In this document: in pieces, positions 18,160-26,470 of the stretch
How the letters are laid out: each line of letters opens with the position of its first letter
Numbering within the stretch: the first letter of the stretch is position 1
NCBI GenBank assembly: GCA_017626095.1
Contig: JAGAJL010000012.1
Span: 248,001 to 312,000 of the forward strand
DNA: 64,000 bases
Direction: 5' to 3'
From: Lachnospiraceae bacterium
Lineage (GTDB): Bacteria; Bacillota; Clostridia; Lachnospirales; Lachnospiraceae
Program-made: the position numbers and the translations under genes
The notes under the pieces: generated by a model
What the model saw: the letters and a program-made list of their open reading frames with translations, nothing else
The model's database searches: none
Told to the model about the DNA's origin: nothing

Positions 18160-18641
18160 CTCATTATCTGATTATTTTTTTCGTGTCTATGGTGCCATTG
18201 ATTGAACTTCGTGGTGCGATACCTTATGCCGTGGGATTTATCCAGGCTGGAAGTCCGTTAAGTCTTCCCCTTTGTTATCTGATTGCCATTGTGGGAAATA
18301 TGATTCCGGTTCCTATTATTTTCTTTTTTGCGAGAAAAGTTCTGGAATGGGGTTGTGATAAGCCGGTTATCGGAAGGTTTTTTACATTCTGCCTTGAGAA
18401 AGGCCACAAAGGCGGAGAAAAACTGAAAGCAAAGGCCGGAAAAGGTTTATTTGTAGCATTATTATTGTTTGTCGGAATTCCGGTTCCCGGAACAGGAGCG
18501 TGGACAGGAACACTGGCTGCCAGTATTCTGGATATGGATTTTAAGCAAAGCGTTGTGGCAGTCATGTTAGGTGTGGTATTGGCAGGTATCATTATGGGTG
18601 TTGTCAGTGCCGGATTATTTGGAGCTATTTTCGCTTTTTAA
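18153..18641 (+). CDS. Small multidrug-export-type membrane protein (COG2426)
   Basis: A 162-residue integral membrane protein. Motifs are PLIELRGAIPYAVG at the N-terminus, GNMIPVPIIFFFARKVL, and VGIPVPGTGAWTGTLAAS in the second half, all typical of the COG2426 family (often annotated as small multi-drug export protein; evidence for transport is weak). Four or five helices are expected. The ATG lies within the last codons of hisC, with AAAGGAG upstream inside hisC, which implies translational coupling. The function is not established from sequence. Confidence 0.8.
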   Translation: MLTHYLIIFFVSMVPLIELRGAIPYAVGFIQAGSPLSLPLCYLIAIVGNMIPVPIIFFFARKVLEWGCDKPVIGRFFTFCLEKGHKGGEKLKAKAGKGLFVALLLFVGIPVPGTGAWTGTLAASILDMDFKQSVVAVMLGVVLAGIIMGVVSAGLFGAIFAF

Positions 18642-18677
18642 GTGTTGCAAGTAATAAAGAGCTTGACAAAGATAATA

Positions 18678-18774
18678 GAATGAAATGCTTGAGAGCAAAA
18701 GAATGGGTTAAGCGACTAATACGAGCAAAAGAATGAATGAAATACATGAGAGCAAAAGAATGGGTTATGCGACT
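18678..18774 (+). repeat. Tandem duplication of the 5' end of the methyltransferase gene
   Basis: A 40-base segment at 18678-18717 recurs at 18735-18774 with three differences. The second copy overlaps the possible early start codons of the methyltransferase (ATG at 18733 and 18760). The first copy holds a TAA where the second has a TAT, so it cannot extend the reading frame. Part of the unit (GAGCAAAAGAATG) appears a third time at 18723-18735. Confidence 0.7.
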
Positions 18775-18789
18775 GACGAGGAAAAAGGT

Positions 18790-19572
18790 ATGGATGAAGC
18801 ATATACAGGCTTTGCATTTGTCTATGATTTGTTTATGGATGAAACACCCTATGAAAAGTGGGGAACCTTTATAGAAAAAAGCCTAAAAGAATATGGTATT
18901 GCTCAGGGAATTGTTTTGGATCTTGGCTGTGGAACCGGTATTATGACCGAATATCTTGCAAAAAAGGGCTATGACATGATCGGTGTCGATAATTCTTATG
19001 ATATGTTGGATGTTGCTTCAAAGAAACAGGCTCAAAGAGTGACGGATGACGGAGCAAAAGAAGATTACAATATTTTATATCTTTGTCAGGATATGAGAGA
19101 GTTTGAATTATACGGTACGGTTGCTGCCGTTTACAGTATTTGCGACAGTATCAATTACATCACCGATTCCGACGAACTATTGACCGTTTTTAAACTGGTA
19201 AACAATTATCTGGATCCGAAAGGCTTGTTTTTGTTTGATTTTAATACCGATTATAAATATCGCGAAGTCATTGGAGATACCGTGATTGCAGAAAACCGGG
19301 ACGAAGGAAGCTTCATCTGGGAAAACACCTATTACGAAGAAAACAAAATCAATGAATACGATTTGACGATTTTTTACCCGAGCGAACAAGAGGGACTCTT
19401 CGAAAAGCATGAAGAAGTCCACTTTCAGAGAGGCTATACTTTAGCCGAGATGAAAGTATTGATTGAAAAAGCCGGAATGATTTTTGAAAAAGCTTTGGAT
19501 GCCGATACGCAGCAAGAGGTCACCGCACAAAGCGAGCGCATCTACGTCTTCGCACGAGAAGCCGGGAAATAA
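18790..19572 (+). CDS. Class I SAM-dependent methyltransferase
   Basis: A soluble protein of 260 residues from the ATG at 18790 (GAGG 8 bases upstream; start MDEAYTGFAFVYD, as in many clostridial relatives). In-frame ATGs at 18733 and 18760 would add up to 19 residues but lie in a recent tandem duplication. The SAM-binding glycine motif is VLDLGCGTGIMTEYL, followed by MIGVDNSYDML (acidic residue for the ribose) and YLCQDMREF. The family is widespread and its substrate is unknown. It starts about 150 bases after the COG2426 gene. Its 3' end lies next to the E1 structured repeat, and part of that end has a degraded inverted echo downstream of the repeat. Confidence 0.8.
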   Translation: MDEAYTGFAFVYDLFMDETPYEKWGTFIEKSLKEYGIAQGIVLDLGCGTGIMTEYLAKKGYDMIGVDNSYDMLDVASKKQAQRVTDDGAKEDYNILYLCQDMREFELYGTVAAVYSICDSINYITDSDELLTVFKLVNNYLDPKGLFLFDFNTDYKYREVIGDTVIAENRDEGSFIWENTYYEENKINEYDLTIFYPSEQEGLFEKHEEVHFQRGYTLAEMKVLIEKAGMIFEKALDADTQQEVTAQSERIYVFAREAGK

Positions 19573-19612
19573 TATTTAAGAGATAATTTGATGTCTTTCT
19601 TGCCCTTTAGCT

Positions 19613-19837
19613 GTTGTAGGAATCGGGTTTGTTTTATCTCTATGCGTACGTTGAACAGTTTATCTAAATATTCCGGATAAATTGTTCAGAATCTGCGCAC
19701 ACGGCGCATAAAAGACATCCTGTCTTGATGCGCCTTTCGTGACATCCATGTCACGAAGTGCTGATGTCCTGTTGGAATATTAAGATAAACTAGTCAACTT
19801 CCGCAAATAGAGATAAAACAAACCCGATTCCTACAAC
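19613..19837. repeat. Family E structured repeat, copy E1
   Basis: Outer arms of 31 bases at 19613-19643 and 19807-19837 are perfect complements and share no sequence with the arms of other copies. The conserved core begins GTTTATCTAAATATTCC (19658-19674) and ends with its near complement (19774-19790). It holds hairpin A (GGCGCAT 19703-19709 with ATGCGCC 19728-19734) and hairpin B (TCGTGACATCCATGTCACGA, 19737-19756). Orientation A then B. Confidence 0.8.
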
Positions 19838-20041
19838 TTTAAGAGTGCGACAATGAGAATTCATAGGTATTCTATCTTTCTTAAATATCCCGGAGAGAAA
19901 GCCTTGGTGTGGATGCTGAATGAAATTTCGAATACAATATCCAAATGTGGAAATATAATTTATAGAAATCAGAATATGCAGAGATTAATATTAGGTAGAG
20001 AATAAAACCGGTAGAGATTGAAACAGGCGGAAATTGGAATA

Positions 20042-20268
20042 GGCAGAGATAAATAGTATTTTAGAGTGTTTCTTGTGAAGATGTATTAGTTTATCTTAAT
20101 ATTTTGTTCAGTTTCAGCAATTCGCAGCATGGATGCTGCGAAAGGTGCACGACGGACATGGAGGTCCGGGTGCACCGGTGCGTCACTTAAGAATAGCTCT
20201 GCTACAAAATATTTAGATAAACTTATACATCGAAGTCGAAACACTCTAAAATACTATTTATCTCTGCC
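20042..20268. repeat. Family E structured repeat, copy E2
   Basis: Perfect 31-base copy-specific arms at 20042-20072 and 20238-20268. The core opens with GTTTATCTTAATATT at 20089. It has hairpin B (CGCAGCATGGATGCTGCG, 20123-20140) and hairpin A (GGTGCAC 20144-20150 with GTGCACC 20170-20176), in the opposite orientation to E1. The right arm ends 12 bases before the first possible start of hslO. The 200 bases between E1 and E2 hold no gene and no other structure I can name. Confidence 0.8.
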
Positions 20269-20307
20269 CCAGCCCCCAAAATGAAACAAAAAAACGGAGA
20301 AAACGAA

Positions 20308-21186
20308 ATGAATGATTATATTGTAAGAGCGACGGCGGCGAATGCGCAGATACGGGCATTTGCGGCAACGACAAAGAATCTGGTGGAATGCGCAAGGAGT
20401 TCTCATGAGACAAGCCCTGTTGCAACGGCAGCGTTGGGCAGGCTATTAACGGCGGGTGCCATGATGGGAACGATGTTAAAGGGTGAAGATGATTTGCTGA
20501 CCTTGCAGATCAAAGGAGACGGCCCCTTACACGGCGTGACGGTTACAGCCGATTCTAAGGCCAGGGTAAAAGGTTATGTGGATCAGCCACAGGTTATGCT
20601 GCCACCCAATGCGATTGGGAAACTGGATGTCGGTGGAGCAGTTGGCAACGGTATTCTTACGGTAATCAGAGATTTAGGATTAAAAGAGCCTTATGTTGGG
20701 CAGACTGCATTACAGACAGGTGAAATTGCCGAGGATTTGACCTATTATTTTGCAACATCCGAACAAATTCCTTCATCGGTTGGTCTGGGTGTATTGATGG
20801 AGAAAAATAATACCGTCAGACAGGCAGGCGGTTTTATCATTCAGCTTATGCCCTTTGCAGAGGATGCTACGATTGATCAGTTGGAAAAGAATCTGACAAA
20901 TCTGAAATCTGTGACAGCTATGTTAGATATGGGACATTCACCGGAAGAAATGCTTCAAATCGTGTTGGAAGGAATGGATGTTGAGATTACGGATACAATA
21001 CCGACAGAGTTTTATTGCAACTGCTCAAAAGAGCGGATTGAAAAAGCCATTATCAGTATCGGTGAAAAAGATATTAAAGAGATGATTGCGGATGGAAAAG
21101 ACTTTGAAGTCAAATGTCATTTTTGCAATACCGGATACAATTTCTCGGTGGATGATTTAAAGAAACTATTGAAGAAAGCAAAATAG
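20308..21186 (+). CDS. hslO: Redox-regulated chaperone Hsp33
   Basis: A 292-residue cytoplasmic holdase. The C-terminal zinc/redox switch is intact: CNC at FYCNCSKERI and CHFC at VKCHFCNTGYNF. The N-terminal half has the typical GRLLTAGAMMGTMLK and GPLHGVTVTAD segments. The start MNDYIVRATA is the canonical Hsp33 beginning and has GGAG 8 bases upstream; an in-frame ATG at 20281 would add 9 residues without a better site. Under oxidative stress the four cysteines release zinc and the chaperone unfolds and activates. It is a single gene between the E2 repeat and nadE. Confidence 0.95.
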   Translation: MNDYIVRATAANAQIRAFAATTKNLVECARSSHETSPVATAALGRLLTAGAMMGTMLKGEDDLLTLQIKGDGPLHGVTVTADSKARVKGYVDQPQVMLPPNAIGKLDVGGAVGNGILTVIRDLGLKEPYVGQTALQTGEIAEDLTYYFATSEQIPSSVGLGVLMEKNNTVRQAGGFIIQLMPFAEDATIDQLEKNLTNLKSVTAMLDMGHSPEEMLQIVLEGMDVEITDTIPTEFYCNCSKERIEKAIISIGEKDIKEMIADGKDFEVKCHFCNTGYNFSVDDLKKLLKKAK

Positions 21187-21314
21187 AGTGGTAAAGAATA
21201 GAACGTATTGAAAAAGTAAAGAAATTAAAGATATTAGAGATATTGCAAGATTAGGCAGAGTTTTATACATGTAAGGGAACTGTTAACATATGAAATCAAT
21301 AATGGAGAACAGAA

Positions 21315-23252
21315 ATGGAAAACGGATTTTTGAAGGTTGCGGCATTAACACCACACATTAAAGTTGCGGATCCGATGTACAATGCAAAACAGATTTGCGA
21401 CTGCATTGATAAAGCGGAAGAAAAAAGAGCAAAGATTATGGTTTTTCCGGAGCTTTGTATCACCGGTTATACCTGTCATGATCTTTTTTTGCAGGAAAAG
21501 CTTTTATCAGAGGCGAAAAGAGCATTAAATATTATCGTAGAGCATTCAGACGGCGTGGATGGTCTGATTTTTGTGGGCTTACCGATGGAGCGTGACAATC
21601 GGCTTTATAATGTTGCCGCTGTTATTAATTGTGGTGAAATCATGGGTTTTGTTCCCAAGACTTATCTACCGGGATACGGGGAGTATTATGAGCCGCGTCA
21701 TTTTGTTTCCGGTAATGAAATTCCGGTTATGGTGGATTATGACGGAATGGAAATTCCTTTTGGTACTAATTTGCTGTTTACTTCTGATGCGATGGAAGGG
21801 TTATGTATTGCTTGTGAAATCTGTGAGGATGTATGGGTTGCCAATCCGCCTTCTACATCTCATGCCATTGCAGGAGCTAATGTCATTGTGAATTTGTCTG
21901 CTTCCAATGAAGTAGTTGGGAAAAAAGAATATCGGGAAATGTTAATTAAGGCTACATCTGCAAGGCTTGTCTGTGGTTATATCTATGCCAGTGCCGGAGA
22001 GGGTGAAAGTACACAGGATGTTGTTTTTTCGGGACATAATCTGATTGCTGAGAACGGTTCGATTTTGGCACAGGCACGAAATTTTTCTTGCACCAATATT
22101 TACAGTGAACTGGATATTTTCAGATTGCGTTCGGAAAGAAGACGCATGAACAGTTTTTCAAAGCCGAATGAAAAAGAATATATGATCATTCCCTGCGCGA
22201 TGGTAATAGAGGAAACTGTTTTAGAACGTAACTTTGATAAGCAGCCTTTTGTTCCGCAAAACCGCGATATGAGAAACCAAAGATGCGATGAAATACTATC
22301 CATCCAGTCATATGGATTGAAAAAGAGACTGGATCATACCAAAGCAAAATCAGCTGTAATCGGTATTTCGGGAGGGCTGGATTCGACGCTGGCACTGCTT
22401 GTTACCATGAAGGCATTTGATCTGTGCGGCTTGGACAGACATGGAATCAAGGCTGTTACCATGCCCTGCTTTGGTACGACAAATCGGACCTATGAAAATG
22501 CATGCAAATTATCAGAGATTGCCGGAGCTGAACTGATAGAAGTGGACATTAAAGCTGCAGTGAATCAGCATTTTTCTGATATCGGACAAGACCCTGAGGT
22601 TCATGATGTCACATATGAAAACTGTCAGGCAAGAGAAAGAACTCAGATTTTGATGGATTTAGCCAATAAAACAGGTGGTCTGGTCATTGGTACGGGTGAT
22701 ATGTCGGAACTTGCATTGGGCTGGGCTACTTATAATGGCGACCACATGTCCATGTATGGTGTGAATGTCGGCGTTCCCAAAACACTGGTTCGCCATCTGG
22801 TACAGTATTATGCGGATACCTGTGAAGATAAAGAGCTGGAGAAAATATTGCTGGATGTGTTGGATACGCCGGTCAGTCCGGAGCTGTTGCCACCACAGAA
22901 CGGAGAGATTTCACAAAAGACAGAGGATTTGGTCGGACCTTATGAACTGCATGATTTCTTTTTGTATTACATGCTACGTTGTGGCTTTTCACCAATAAAA
23001 GTGTTCAGACTGGCATTGCGCGCGTTTGAAGGTGAATATGATATGGAAACTATATATAAATGGATTTGCACTTTTTATCGTAGATTTTTTGCGCAACAAT
23101 TTAAGCGTTCCTGTCTGCCGGATGGCCCCAAGGTTGGTAGTGTAGCGGTATCGCCCAGAGGAGATCTGCGCATGCCTTCCGATGCAAGCGCAGCCATCTG
23201 GATGGAAGAATTAGAAGCCTTAGGTACCGTTTTGCGACACTTTGGCAGCTGA
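21315..23252 (+). CDS. nadE: Glutamine-dependent NAD+ synthetase
   Basis: A 645-residue two-domain enzyme. The N-terminal carbon-nitrogen hydrolase domain carries the Glu-Lys-Cys set (E46 in FPELCITGY, K115 in FVPKTYLPG, C170 in CEICEDVW) that frees ammonia from glutamine. The C-terminal synthetase domain has the PP-loop SGGLDS in GISGGLDSTLAL, and GTGDMSELALGW. It amidates nicotinic acid adenine dinucleotide using ATP, the last step of NAD synthesis. Length fits the long glutamine-dependent type. GGAG precedes the ATG. The last 33 bases overlap the end of the convergent gene at 23220. Confidence 0.95.
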   Translation: MENGFLKVAALTPHIKVADPMYNAKQICDCIDKAEEKRAKIMVFPELCITGYTCHDLFLQEKLLSEAKRALNIIVEHSDGVDGLIFVGLPMERDNRLYNVAAVINCGEIMGFVPKTYLPGYGEYYEPRHFVSGNEIPVMVDYDGMEIPFGTNLLFTSDAMEGLCIACEICEDVWVANPPSTSHAIAGANVIVNLSASNEVVGKKEYREMLIKATSARLVCGYIYASAGEGESTQDVVFSGHNLIAENGSILAQARNFSCTNIYSELDIFRLRSERRRMNSFSKPNEKEYMIIPCAMVIEETVLERNFDKQPFVPQNRDMRNQRCDEILSIQSYGLKKRLDHTKAKSAVIGISGGLDSTLALLVTMKAFDLCGLDRHGIKAVTMPCFGTTNRTYENACKLSEIAGAELIEVDIKAAVNQHFSDIGQDPEVHDVTYENCQARERTQILMDLANKTGGLVIGTGDMSELALGWATYNGDHMSMYGVNVGVPKTLVRHLVQYYADTCEDKELEKILLDVLDTPVSPELLPPQNGEISQKTEDLVGPYELHDFFLYYMLRCGFSPIKVFRLALRAFEGEYDMETIYKWICTFYRRFFAQQFKRSCLPDGPKVGSVAVSPRGDLRMPSDASAAIWMEELEALGTVLRHFGS

Positions 23253-23681
23253 CGCTTTATCCAAAGAAGTTTGGATAGCCTGAATTAAAATTTGAGAGGT
23301 ATAGTAGCTTTCCTGATCATACGTAATATCGGAAAGTGCTGTACCTTCTTTTATTTGTGCAGCAATCGAATCAAAAGCCGGTTCCATCAGAGGAAACATG
23401 GTTGTAATCGCTTCGTTGATATTATTTAATTCAACCGAATTAATATGATTTTCATCTACGGTAACGGAAATATCCACAACCTGATTGTTTAATGTGATGG
23501 AAGTGGAATAAATGCCGGGCACATAGGTGGCATCAGCCATTGTTTCAACTGCTTTTTCGGGCTCTTTTTTACCAAACATGACAATCAGTAATATGATAAA
23601 AAGAATGGCTAAAGCGACAAAAATGGCGGTATATATTAATTCTTTCATATGAAGGACAACGATTTTTGTTTTGTTTTGCAT
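23220..23681 (-). CDS. Membrane-anchored FMN-binding-domain-like protein without the flavinylation motif
   Basis: A 153-residue protein with one helix (about residues 13-33) and an extracytoplasmic domain starting VPGIYSTSITLNN, followed by ISVTVDENHINSVEL. This resembles the start of FMN-binding domains (YxPGxYxG..., VxVTVDENGIxSVE). The flavin-attaching SGAT-type motif expected near the C-terminus is absent; the matching place reads DQESYYTSQILIQAI. So the fold may be kept without covalent flavin. AAAGGAG lies 6 bases before the ATG. It is convergent with nadE, the two coding regions overlapping by 33 bases, so no terminator separates them. Confidence 0.6.
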   Translation of the reverse strand: MQNKTKIVVLHMKELIYTAIFVALAILFIILLIVMFGKKEPEKAVETMADATYVPGIYSTSITLNNQVVDISVTVDENHINSVELNNINEAITTMFPLMEPAFDSIAAQIKEGTALSDITYDQESYYTSQILIQAIQTSLDKASAAKVSQNGT

Positions 23682-23784
23682 GGGCGACTCCTTTGGTGGT
23701 TTGTTGTTACAATTTATGCGCGTAAAATGATTTTATGCCATTTTTTAAATACGTTAAGCGGAATATAATTTGCCCCCATGATAA

Positions 23785-23880
23785 CAACGGATTGCTACGC
23801 GCTTTGTGCCCGCATAATCCTAAAACAAGTCATACTTTTTCATGCATCATGAAAAGAATACGCATTTGATCCTGATATCA
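23785..23880. repeat. Family C repeat, copy C1
   Basis: It begins CAACGGATTGCTACGCGC, followed by TTTGTGC and AATCCTAAAA, then GTCATACTTTTTCATG with its inverse around 23850 and a tail like ATCCTGATATCA. The first blocks match 57400-57430, 60048-60076 and, inverted, 50495-50531; the tail matches 39330-39390. Confidence 0.55.
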
Positions 23881-23894
23881 TATTATTTTAAACA

Positions 23895-23924
23895 TTGACA
23901 AAAGACCGTTTAAATTGGTATGAT
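23895..23924 (+). promoter_or_regulatory. glnA promoter
   Basis: TTGACA (23895-23900), 18 bases, TATGAT (23919-23924). The -35 box is perfect. Transcription should start near 23931, leaving a leader of about 75 bases before the glnA ATG. Confidence 0.65.
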
Positions 23925-23936
23925 AGGCAAGAACAA

Positions 23937-23970
23937 GGGCGTTCTTTCGGTAGGGAAAGAATGCCCTTTT
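23937..23970 (+). terminator. Leader hairpin with T-tract in the glnA 5' untranslated region
   Basis: GGGCGTTCTTTC (23937-23948) pairs with GAAAGAATGCCC (23955-23966), one G-T pair in 12, hexanucleotide loop GGTAGG, followed at once by TTTT. It looks like an intrinsic terminator placed only about 10 bases after the predicted transcription start, so it could act as an attenuator or as a 5' protective stem. Confidence 0.6.
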
Positions 23971-24005
23971 ATCAAATGTATATGTTGAATTTAAGGAGGA
24001 TAAAC

Positions 24006-25337
24006 ATGGCAAAGTATACCAGAGAAGATGTAGTACGAATGTGTAATGAACAGGATGTGGAATTCATCCGATTACAGTTTACCGATATTTCAGGTACATT
24101 AAAAAACATAGCGGTTACCGTAAGTCAGTTAGAGCGGGCGTTAGATAATCAGTTTATGTTTGATGGGGCAAGTGTGGAAGGCTTTGTCAGAGATGAAGAA
24201 TCGGATATGTATTTATATCCTGATTATAATACGTTTGAAGTATTCCCCTGGAGACCGCAGCATGGAAAAGTCGCAAGACTTTTGTGTGATATCTATACAC
24301 CGGATGGAAAACCGTTTGCAGGCGATTCAAGATATGTTTTAAAAAAGGCAATCGCTGAAGCGGAGAAAATGGGATATACCTTACAGGTGGGACCGGAATG
24401 TGAATTTTTCCTTTTCCATGCAGATGAAAACGGACTTCCTACAACAACCACGCATGAGCAGGCCGGCTATTTTGATATCGGACCTTTGGATCTGGGTGAA
24501 AACGCAAGACGTGAAATGATATTAACATTAGAAGATATGGGCTTTATTGTTGAATCTTCTCATCACGAAGCGGCACCTGCCCAACATGAGATTGATTTTC
24601 GTTATGACGAGGCGATGATAACAGCTGATAATATTCAGACATTTAAGATGGCTGTTAAGACGATTGCCAAGCGTCATGGTCTGCATGCAACGTTTATGCC
24701 CAAACCGAAACCGGGTTGTGACGGAAGCGGTATGCATTTGAATATGTCTTTGGAAAAGGATGGCAAAAATATTTTTTCAGACAAACAGGATGAACTTGGA
24801 TTAAGCAAGGAAGCATACTATTTTATCGGTGGCATCTTAAAGCATATCCGCGCTATGACATTGGTTTTAAATCCACTGGTTAATTCCTATAAGAGATTAA
24901 TTCCGGGATATGAGGCGCCTGTTTATACGGCGTGGAGCTGCAAAAACAAAAATCATCTGATTCGTATTCCGGTTTCAAGAGGAGAAAATACCAGAGTAGA
25001 ACTGCGCAGTCCCGATCCGGCTGCCAATCCTTATCTGGCAATCGCGATTGCATTGATGGCAGGTCTTGATGGTATAAAAAATAAAATTGAGCCTCCGGCG
25101 CATATGGATGAAAACGCATCATCCATGACGGAAGAAGAAAGAAAGCAAGCAGGAATTGTCACACTGCCTGATACTCTTATGGCAGCGATTGAGGCATTTC
25201 GTGAGGATCCTTTTATGGAGGAAGTATTGGGATCTCAGGTTTATCATACCTATCTGGAAGAAAAACTGAATGAGTGGAATGAATATCGTGCAGTTGTAAC
25301 AGACTGGGAAGTGTCTAAATATCTCTACAGATACTAA
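24006..25337 (+). CDS. glnA: Glutamine synthetase, type I
   Basis: A 443-residue enzyme making glutamine from glutamate, ammonia and ATP. Conserved blocks: FTDISGTLKNIAV, DGASVEGF (residues 53-60), GPECEFFLF with metal-binding Glu, GSGMHLNMSL, the NPxxNSYKRL block, and RVELRSPDPAANPYLA. Length is that of the short GSI-alpha type, which lacks the adenylylation site and is regulated by feedback and protein partners. AAGGAGG stands 5-6 bases before the ATG at 24006; the frame extends upstream but has no better start. It has its own promoter and a terminator-like leader hairpin, and an ANTAR protein gene follows within 95 bases. Confidence 0.95.
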   Translation: MAKYTREDVVRMCNEQDVEFIRLQFTDISGTLKNIAVTVSQLERALDNQFMFDGASVEGFVRDEESDMYLYPDYNTFEVFPWRPQHGKVARLLCDIYTPDGKPFAGDSRYVLKKAIAEAEKMGYTLQVGPECEFFLFHADENGLPTTTTHEQAGYFDIGPLDLGENARREMILTLEDMGFIVESSHHEAAPAQHEIDFRYDEAMITADNIQTFKMAVKTIAKRHGLHATFMPKPKPGCDGSGMHLNMSLEKDGKNIFSDKQDELGLSKEAYYFIGGILKHIRAMTLVLNPLVNSYKRLIPGYEAPVYTAWSCKNKNHLIRIPVSRGENTRVELRSPDPAANPYLAIAIALMAGLDGIKNKIEPPAHMDENASSMTEEERKQAGIVTLPDTLMAAIEAFREDPFMEEVLGSQVYHTYLEEKLNEWNEYRAVVTDWEVSKYLYRY

Positions 25338-25430
25338 CTCTTGAAGTGCAATCATATAGTGGGACGAAACGTTTTTTCGAATATCTTACGTTTTGTCTGA
25401 TTATACAGGCACGGATAGGAGGTGTATGTA

Positions 25431-25979
25431 GTGACCGGTATAATTGTAGCGCTTCCCAAAATAGAAGATGCCAAAAATATGAAAAATTTACTGGTTCGAA
25501 GCGGGTATTCCGTGGAAGCAATCTGTACGTCCGGCTTGCAGGTCTTATCGGTTGTTGATCAGCTTGATGACGGTATTGTCATATGCGGATATAAACTGAC
25601 CGATATGCTGTATTTTGAATTACATGAAAATCTTCCAAAGGAATTTGAAATGCTTCTTATGGCTTCACAACATCTTTTGGTCGATTGTCAGGATAATGAT
25701 ATTATTTGTCTGGCGATGCCGTTTCAGATGCGGGATTTGGTAAATACCGTAGAAATGCTCAGCAATTCCATTACATACAAGCGCAAGAAACGTAAGGCAC
25801 AGCCCAGACAGCGAAATCCGGAAGAAATCGCATTGATAAAAGAGGCAAAATTGTTGCTTATGGACCGGAATAATATGACGGAAGAAGAAGCACACAGATA
25901 TATTCAGAAGACCAGCATGGATAACAGTACCAGCATGGTTGAAACTGCCCAGATGGTTCTGACCATCATGCGGGAGTAG
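25431..25979 (+). CDS. ANTAR-domain RNA-binding regulator with a degenerate receiver
   Basis: A 182-residue protein. The N-terminal 110 residues have a receiver-like pattern (VTGIIVALPKIEDAKNMKNLL, then GIVICGYKLTDM) but no acidic pocket and no phospho-acceptor Asp: the expected place reads ICGY. The last 55 residues form an ANTAR domain (EEIALIKEAKLLLMDRNNMTEEEAHRYIQ, then AQMVL). ANTAR proteins bind paired hairpins in nascent RNA and prevent termination, and in Clostridia they often stand next to glnA or other nitrogen genes. AGGAGG at 25417-25422 fits a GTG start at 25431 better than the earlier GTG at 25422. It is probably cotranscribed with glnA, and the glnA leader hairpin is its natural candidate target. 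Confidence 0.82.
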   Translation: MTGIIVALPKIEDAKNMKNLLVRSGYSVEAICTSGLQVLSVVDQLDDGIVICGYKLTDMLYFELHENLPKEFEMLLMASQHLLVDCQDNDIICLAMPFQMRDLVNTVEMLSNSITYKRKKRKAQPRQRNPEEIALIKEAKLLLMDRNNMTEEEAHRYIQKTSMDNSTSMVETAQMVLTIMRE

Positions 25980-26004
25980 ATATAGAGTTGCAGGGATGCT
26001 TCGG

Positions 26005-26219
26005 GGATTGGAATTGTGGTTTTTCGACTCGAGAAAACAATTCGTTTTTTCTAAATCGAATTGTGGAGATTTGGCATGGATACGGGTCGGGTGCAATTGA
26101 CATCCATGTCAAAGCACCCTGAAAACCACATCGTGTGGTTTTCACCCTTGGATTATGGAAATTCGATTAAGAAAAAACGGAATTCTTTTCAAAGAGTCGA
26201 AAAACCACAATTCCAATCC
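26005..26219. repeat. Family D structured repeat
   Basis: Perfect 26-base copy-specific arms at 26005-26030 and 26194-26219. Inside, TTCGTTTTTTCTAAATCGAA and an inverse at about 26161-26183 extend the stem. Two hairpins follow: GGTGC...GCACC containing TTGACATCCATGTCAA (about 26093-26121), and TGAAAACCACA with its complement (about 26121-26145). The inner GACATCCATGTC is shared with hairpin B of family E, but the rest of the core differs. It is the only copy in the window. Confidence 0.7.
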
Positions 26220-26269
26220 TCAATGCATACTGCAGGGGAGAAGGCGTAGGTGTGGGTGCTACTCTTTAG

Positions 26270-26372
26270 AAATTATGCGTTATACTTTGTGCTTTAGCAA
26301 TACTAGAACATTCGAAATTCGCCCTAATCGGTCTACTTTCTTATGTTTTGCGAATCTCAAAGATGACCTTTT
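26270..26372. repeat. Family C repeat, copy C2
   Basis: Blocks in the family order: AATTATGCGTTATACTTTGT, GCTTTAGCAATACTAGAACA, then GAAATTCGCCCTAATCGG and CTACTTTCTTATGTTTTGCG. The last block is shared with copies C3, C4 and C6. Together with element D it fills the 491-base gap before dapF. Confidence 0.6.
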
Positions 26373-26470
26373 GGCTTTGGTAGCATATAATTTTAAAATA
26401 GTCGAATGACATATGCAAATGGCATATGCTACAGATACGATTTGATAATTGGATAAATAGGAGGGATTCT

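Noticed and set aside
19573-20307. Possible CRISPR array or integron
   Set aside because: The repeats are inverted and spaced irregularly, with no spacers, cas genes or integrase.
23937-23970. ANTAR-type double-hairpin target in the glnA leader
   Set aside because: Only one stem is present and its loop does not have A at position 1 and G at position 4. It is kept as a hairpin but not called an ANTAR site.
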